From Clostridia bacterium (lineage in GTDB: Bacteria > Bacillota > Clostridia > Oscillospirales > Acutalibacteraceae): a stretch of DNA of 50,510 nucleotides. Position 1 is the stretch's first letter, and the number at the start of each line of letters is the position of its first letter. The stretch covers positions 1-50,510 of the forward strand of contig CAAEIG010000183.1 in NCBI GenBank assembly GCA_900755895.1. The letters run 5' to 3'. The translations under genes were made by a program, and so were the position numbers. Of this stretch, positions 48,601 through 50,510 are shown one piece after another. Under the pieces are notes generated by a model, which searched no databases, had not been told where the DNA came from, and saw only the letters and a list, made by a program, of their open reading frames with translations.

Positions 48601-49116
48601 ATCACTCCCCAAGATGAGGAACAGCTGGGCACCGATGTGCTCCAGTGCCGGGATGTGGTCAGTGCCCAGTTCACCGACACCCTGTCTGAAAGCTTCGATA
48701 ACAGTATTCAGAGCATAAACTCCATTGTGGTGGTGCTCATCATCTCCGCAGGAGCCCTAGCTTTTGTGGTGCTCTATAATCTGACCAACATCAACATCAC
48801 CGAGCGGGAAAAGGAACTGGCAACCATCAAGGTGCTGGGCTTCTATGACGGCGAGGTCTCCGCCTACATCTACCGCGAGACGGCTCTGCTGACGCTGATC
48901 GGTACGGCAGCCGGGCTATTCTTGGGAATCGGCCTGCATCAGTTTGTCATCCGCACTGCGGAAATCGACATGGTGATGTTTGGCCGTGCCATCTACTGGC
49001 CCAGCTTTGTGTGGGCCACTCTGCTGACACTGCTCTTCAGCGCCCTGGTGAATCTTGTGATGCACCGCAAGCTAAAACGAATCAGCATGGTGGAGAGCAT
49101 GAAAGCTCCCGAATGA
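45616..49116 (+). CDS. FtsX-type ABC permease with large extracellular coiled coil
   Basis: A 1166-residue permease. One N-terminal helix (FLAILAIVALGVGFFAGLL), an extracellular beta domain (about 45-265), then about 340 residues of heptad-repeat coiled coil rich in Gln, Ala, Asp and Glu (QLADAKAEIDSGWAELEQQR, AQLDSAQDQLDAGYQELAAS), then the first FtsX triple helix (FPLFFFLVAALVALTTMTRM; EEERQQVGTLKALGYS), a second extracellular domain and the second FtsX set (VVVLIISAGALAFVVLYN; EREKELATIKVLGFY). GTG at 45616 is seven bases after GGAAG; GTG 45619 (GTGA overlap) and GTG 45628 are alternatives. Substrate unknown. Confidence 0.93.
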   Translation: MVIAVNKTYGKSIFRTIRSSLSRFLAILAIVALGVGFFAGLLSSPVDMRISADNYYDTSRMYDVKIVSTLGLTDEDVEAVSAVEGVETVLPVYDTDLVLIADDEEGTNYTTRMHSLPEDTSPDAEEYLNQLTLVEGRMPEKAGECVIVLTKSFTGTENWIGQTLHQNQEGETVEGMEDTFTVVGTVKSAAYLSMENESTTAGSGSLNLLAYTVPESFDMDYYTGFYLAVEDTKDLDSFSQAYDDVVAGVTDALEPLGEERSQIRYEQLVGDAQAQLDDARSEYETEKADAEQELADAKQKLEDGEQELTDSEQQLADAKAEIDSGWAELEQQRASFNSQISSAQQEINNGYAQVQSGQTQLDQGKAQLDSAQDQLDAGYQELAASETTLNETKAQLDSTKAQLDALTQGKEALFQAAASLGIQVTDTSDATALALIAQLEQIAPDMAAQVADLKAGLNALAAQGTDTTGALAAWEEGNTQYQQGLAQYQSAKAELDANQQELNTQRKSLEDQQVTLNNSKAQLDASYSQLQQSIQTAQAEFASAEAQLNDAQAQYDDGLVQLEEGRQELEDGWKEYNEGYDEAQEQFADAEEKIADAESEIREIEEGQWYVYTRDDNTSFSSYGSNADKIAAIATVFPLFFFLVAALVALTTMTRMVEEERQQVGTLKALGYSMPKIAVKYVIYAALASIIGSVIGLAVGSRLFPYIIINAYNIMYDVPRILTPFNIPYALLASLSMILCTLAVTLWACWSEVREVPATLMLPKAPKPGKRILLEHITPIWKRLKFTHKVTARNLFRYKKRFFMTVVGIAGCTALLVTGFGVRDSVSDIVALQYDELNQYQLTLGLMDPSALEGRDLKAILEDDSRISDSLAAMQAQVDVVPDSGKPADSIVVFVPQDVDAMGEFFQFRHRTDSQPVTFDQDAVVVTEKLCERQGWKVGDTITLKDSDGVEAQLTITDICENYIYHYVYISPETYQAAFGKEMEVNSLLCKLPEDITPQDEEQLGTDVLQCRDVVSAQFTDTLSESFDNSIQSINSIVVVLIISAGALAFVVLYNLTNINITEREKELATIKVLGFYDGEVSAYIYRETALLTLIGTAAGLFLGIGLHQFVIRTAEIDMVMFGRAIYWPSFVWATLLTLLFSALVNLVMHRKLKRISMVESMKAPE

Positions 49117-49179
49117 CGCCATCCCTGTACCGGGAATGGGACGTTATGAAAAAAAGTGTAATTTACTCCGCTTTTTTAC

Positions 49180-49208
49180 TTGAAAAGGGCCGGGATCTGG
49201 GGTACAAT
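49180..49208 (+). promoter_or_regulatory. pgk promoter
   Basis: TTGAAA (49180-49185) and TACAAT (49203-49208), exactly 17 bases apart, 64 bases before the ATG. Confidence 0.75.
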
Positions 49209-49272
49209 TAGTGTTGGTAATTTGTGCAAACTTTCACAATCAACCATATATGATTAGAAGGAGTGCCTGAAC

Positions 49273-50484
49273 ATGAGTTTTCTCAGCAAAAAGACCATTG
49301 ACGACATCGACGTAAAAGGCAAGCGGGTGCTGGTCCGCGTGGACTTCAACGTCCCCATGAAGGACGGCGTCATCACCAACGACAATCGTATCGTAGCTGC
49401 TCTGCCCACCATTAAAAAGCTGGTGGCTGACGGCGGCAAGGTGATCCTCTGCAGCCATCTGGGCAAGCCGAAGAACGGCCCCGAAGCCAAGTTCAGCCTG
49501 GCCCCCTGCGCCGTGCGCCTCTCCGAGCTGCTGGGTCAGCCGGTGGTCTTTGCCGATGATGATACGGTCGTGGGCGACAACGCCAAGGCCGCTGTGGCTG
49601 CAATGAAGGACGGCGACGTGGTCCTGCTGCAGAACACCCGTTTCCGCAAGGAAGAAACCAAGAACCTGGAGCCCTTCTCCAGCGAGCTGGCCAGCCTCTG
49701 CGACGTCTATGTCAACGACGCTTTCGGTTCCGCTCACCGCGCTCACTGCTCCACCGCCGGCGTCACCGATCACATCAAGGACACCGCTGTGGGCTATCTG
49801 ATGGGCAAAGAGATCGAGTTCCTGGGCAACGCTGTGGAGAATCCTGTGCGTCCCTTCGTGGCCATTCTGGGCGGCGCAAAGGTTGCGGACAAGCTCAGCG
49901 TTATCGAGAACCTGCTGAACAAGGTTGACACTCTGATCATCGGCGGCGGCATGGCATACACCTTCCTGAAGGCTCAGGGCAATGAGGTGGGCACCTCTCT
50001 GGTGGACGATGAGAAGGTCGACTACTGCAAGAACATGCTCAAGGCTGCTGAGGAGAAGGGCGTTAAGCTGCTGCTGCCCGTAGATACCGCTGTGGCTGCT
50101 TCCTTCCCGGATCCCATCGACGCTGCTATCGAAGTGGAGTATGTGGATTCCACCGCTATCCCCGCTGACAAGATGGGCCTGGATATCGGACCCAAGACCC
50201 GCGAACTGTTCAGCGAGGCTGTCAAGTCCGCTAAGACCGTGGTTTGGAACGGCCCCATGGGCGTGTTCGAGAACCCCGTGCTGGCTGAGGGCACTCGCGC
50301 TGTAGCCAAGGCTCTGGCCGAGACCGACGCTACCACCATCATCGGTGGCGGTGACTCTGCTGCTGCTGTGATGCAGCTGGGCTACGCAGACCAGATCACC
50401 CACATCTCCACCGGTGGCGGCGCCTCCCTGGAGTACCTGGAGGGCAAGGTCCTGCCCGGCATCGCTTGCATCGCCGACAAATAA
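49273..50484 (+). CDS. pgk: Phosphoglycerate kinase
   Basis: The ATP-forming glycolytic enzyme converting 1,3-bisphosphoglycerate to 3-phosphoglycerate. The 403-residue protein is complete: KRVLVRVDFNVPMKDG near the N-terminus, HLGKPKN, VNDAFGSAHRAHCST, LGGAKVADKL, WNGPMGVFE and the nucleotide loop GGGDSAAAVMQLG. GAAGGAG lies nine bases before the ATG. Its codon use is strongly biased, consistent with high expression. Only 26 bases follow it in the window, so any partner genes (tpiA, gpmI) are out of view. Confidence 0.98.
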   Translation: MSFLSKKTIDDIDVKGKRVLVRVDFNVPMKDGVITNDNRIVAALPTIKKLVADGGKVILCSHLGKPKNGPEAKFSLAPCAVRLSELLGQPVVFADDDTVVGDNAKAAVAAMKDGDVVLLQNTRFRKEETKNLEPFSSELASLCDVYVNDAFGSAHRAHCSTAGVTDHIKDTAVGYLMGKEIEFLGNAVENPVRPFVAILGGAKVADKLSVIENLLNKVDTLIIGGGMAYTFLKAQGNEVGTSLVDDEKVDYCKNMLKAAEEKGVKLLLPVDTAVAASFPDPIDAAIEVEYVDSTAIPADKMGLDIGPKTRELFSEAVKSAKTVVWNGPMGVFENPVLAEGTRAVAKALAETDATTIIGGGDSAAAVMQLGYADQITHISTGGGASLEYLEGKVLPGIACIADK

Positions 50485-50510
50485 ATTACTGCACCGAGAA
50501 TGCGGCGGCC

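Overview
The window looks like chromosome of a spore-forming, high-GC, anaerobic member of the Clostridia, most probably the Oscillospiraceae/Ruminococcaceae group (inference). The signs are a spoIIAA-spoIIAB-sigF operon and a SpoIID homologue, SLH-domain surface proteins, a flavodoxin-free high-molecular-weight rubredoxin, a MetA with the residue associated with acetyl-CoA use, and strong Shine-Dalgarno sites with frequent TTG/GTG starts. There are no tRNA or rRNA genes, insertion sequences, phage genes or CRISPR arrays in the window. Genes lie on both strands, usually separated by clear hairpin terminators.

Layout. 1-458: non-coding; a strong leftward promoter firing out of the window (possibly an rRNA operon) and a long metA leader. 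0.46-2.8 kb: metA, then a HAD phosphatase and a GNAT acetyltransferase. 2.9-4.3 kb (minus): sigF, spoIIAB and spoIIAA, the forespore sigma factor switch. 4.4-8.4 kb (minus): folC and valS. 8.6-12.3 kb: two divergent secreted SLH proteins, one with a transglutaminase-like domain, the other with an NlpC/P60-like domain plus SH3b. 12.4-17.2 kb: an intracellular GH51 arabinofuranosidase diverging from a cytidine deaminase/GH78 rhamnosidase pair, pointing to use of pectin side-chain oligosaccharides. 17.6 kb: a tiny Ser/Thr-rich lipoprotein behind an unusual phased-repeat upstream region. 17.9-25.2 kb: housekeeping genes (high-MW rubredoxin, RarA, GlyA, Nth, a DUF362 ferredoxin-like protein, RNase H1, CysK).

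25.3-31.3 kb: a four-gene MacAB-like exporter operon (membrane-fusion protein, ATPase, second membrane-fusion protein, FtsX-like permease) in which the ATPase has a long Pro/Ala-rich tail and the second fusion protein has a foreign domain inserted in its hairpin. 31.4-32.5 kb: a small AAA ATPase overlapping a PNPOx-fold protein. 32.6-37.3 kb (minus): metallophosphoesterase, GAPDH, an unknown polytopic membrane protein and citrate synthase. 37.5-39.4 kb: SpoIID and a MscS-type channel, convergent.

39.6-43.3 kb is the most unusual part: a 795-residue protein with an unrecognised N-terminal domain, eight 27-residue acidic/proline-rich tandem repeats and C-terminal MORN repeats, translationally coupled (GTGA overlap) to a soluble, Cys-rich metallo-beta-lactamase-fold protein. 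I regard this pair as the best candidate for an undescribed system. 43.5-50.5 kb: a small membrane protein, TrmL, a GyrI-like ligand-binding protein, an ABC ATPase with a giant coiled-coil FtsX permease, and pgk at the right edge. All functional assignments come from motif recognition by eye; no searches were run.
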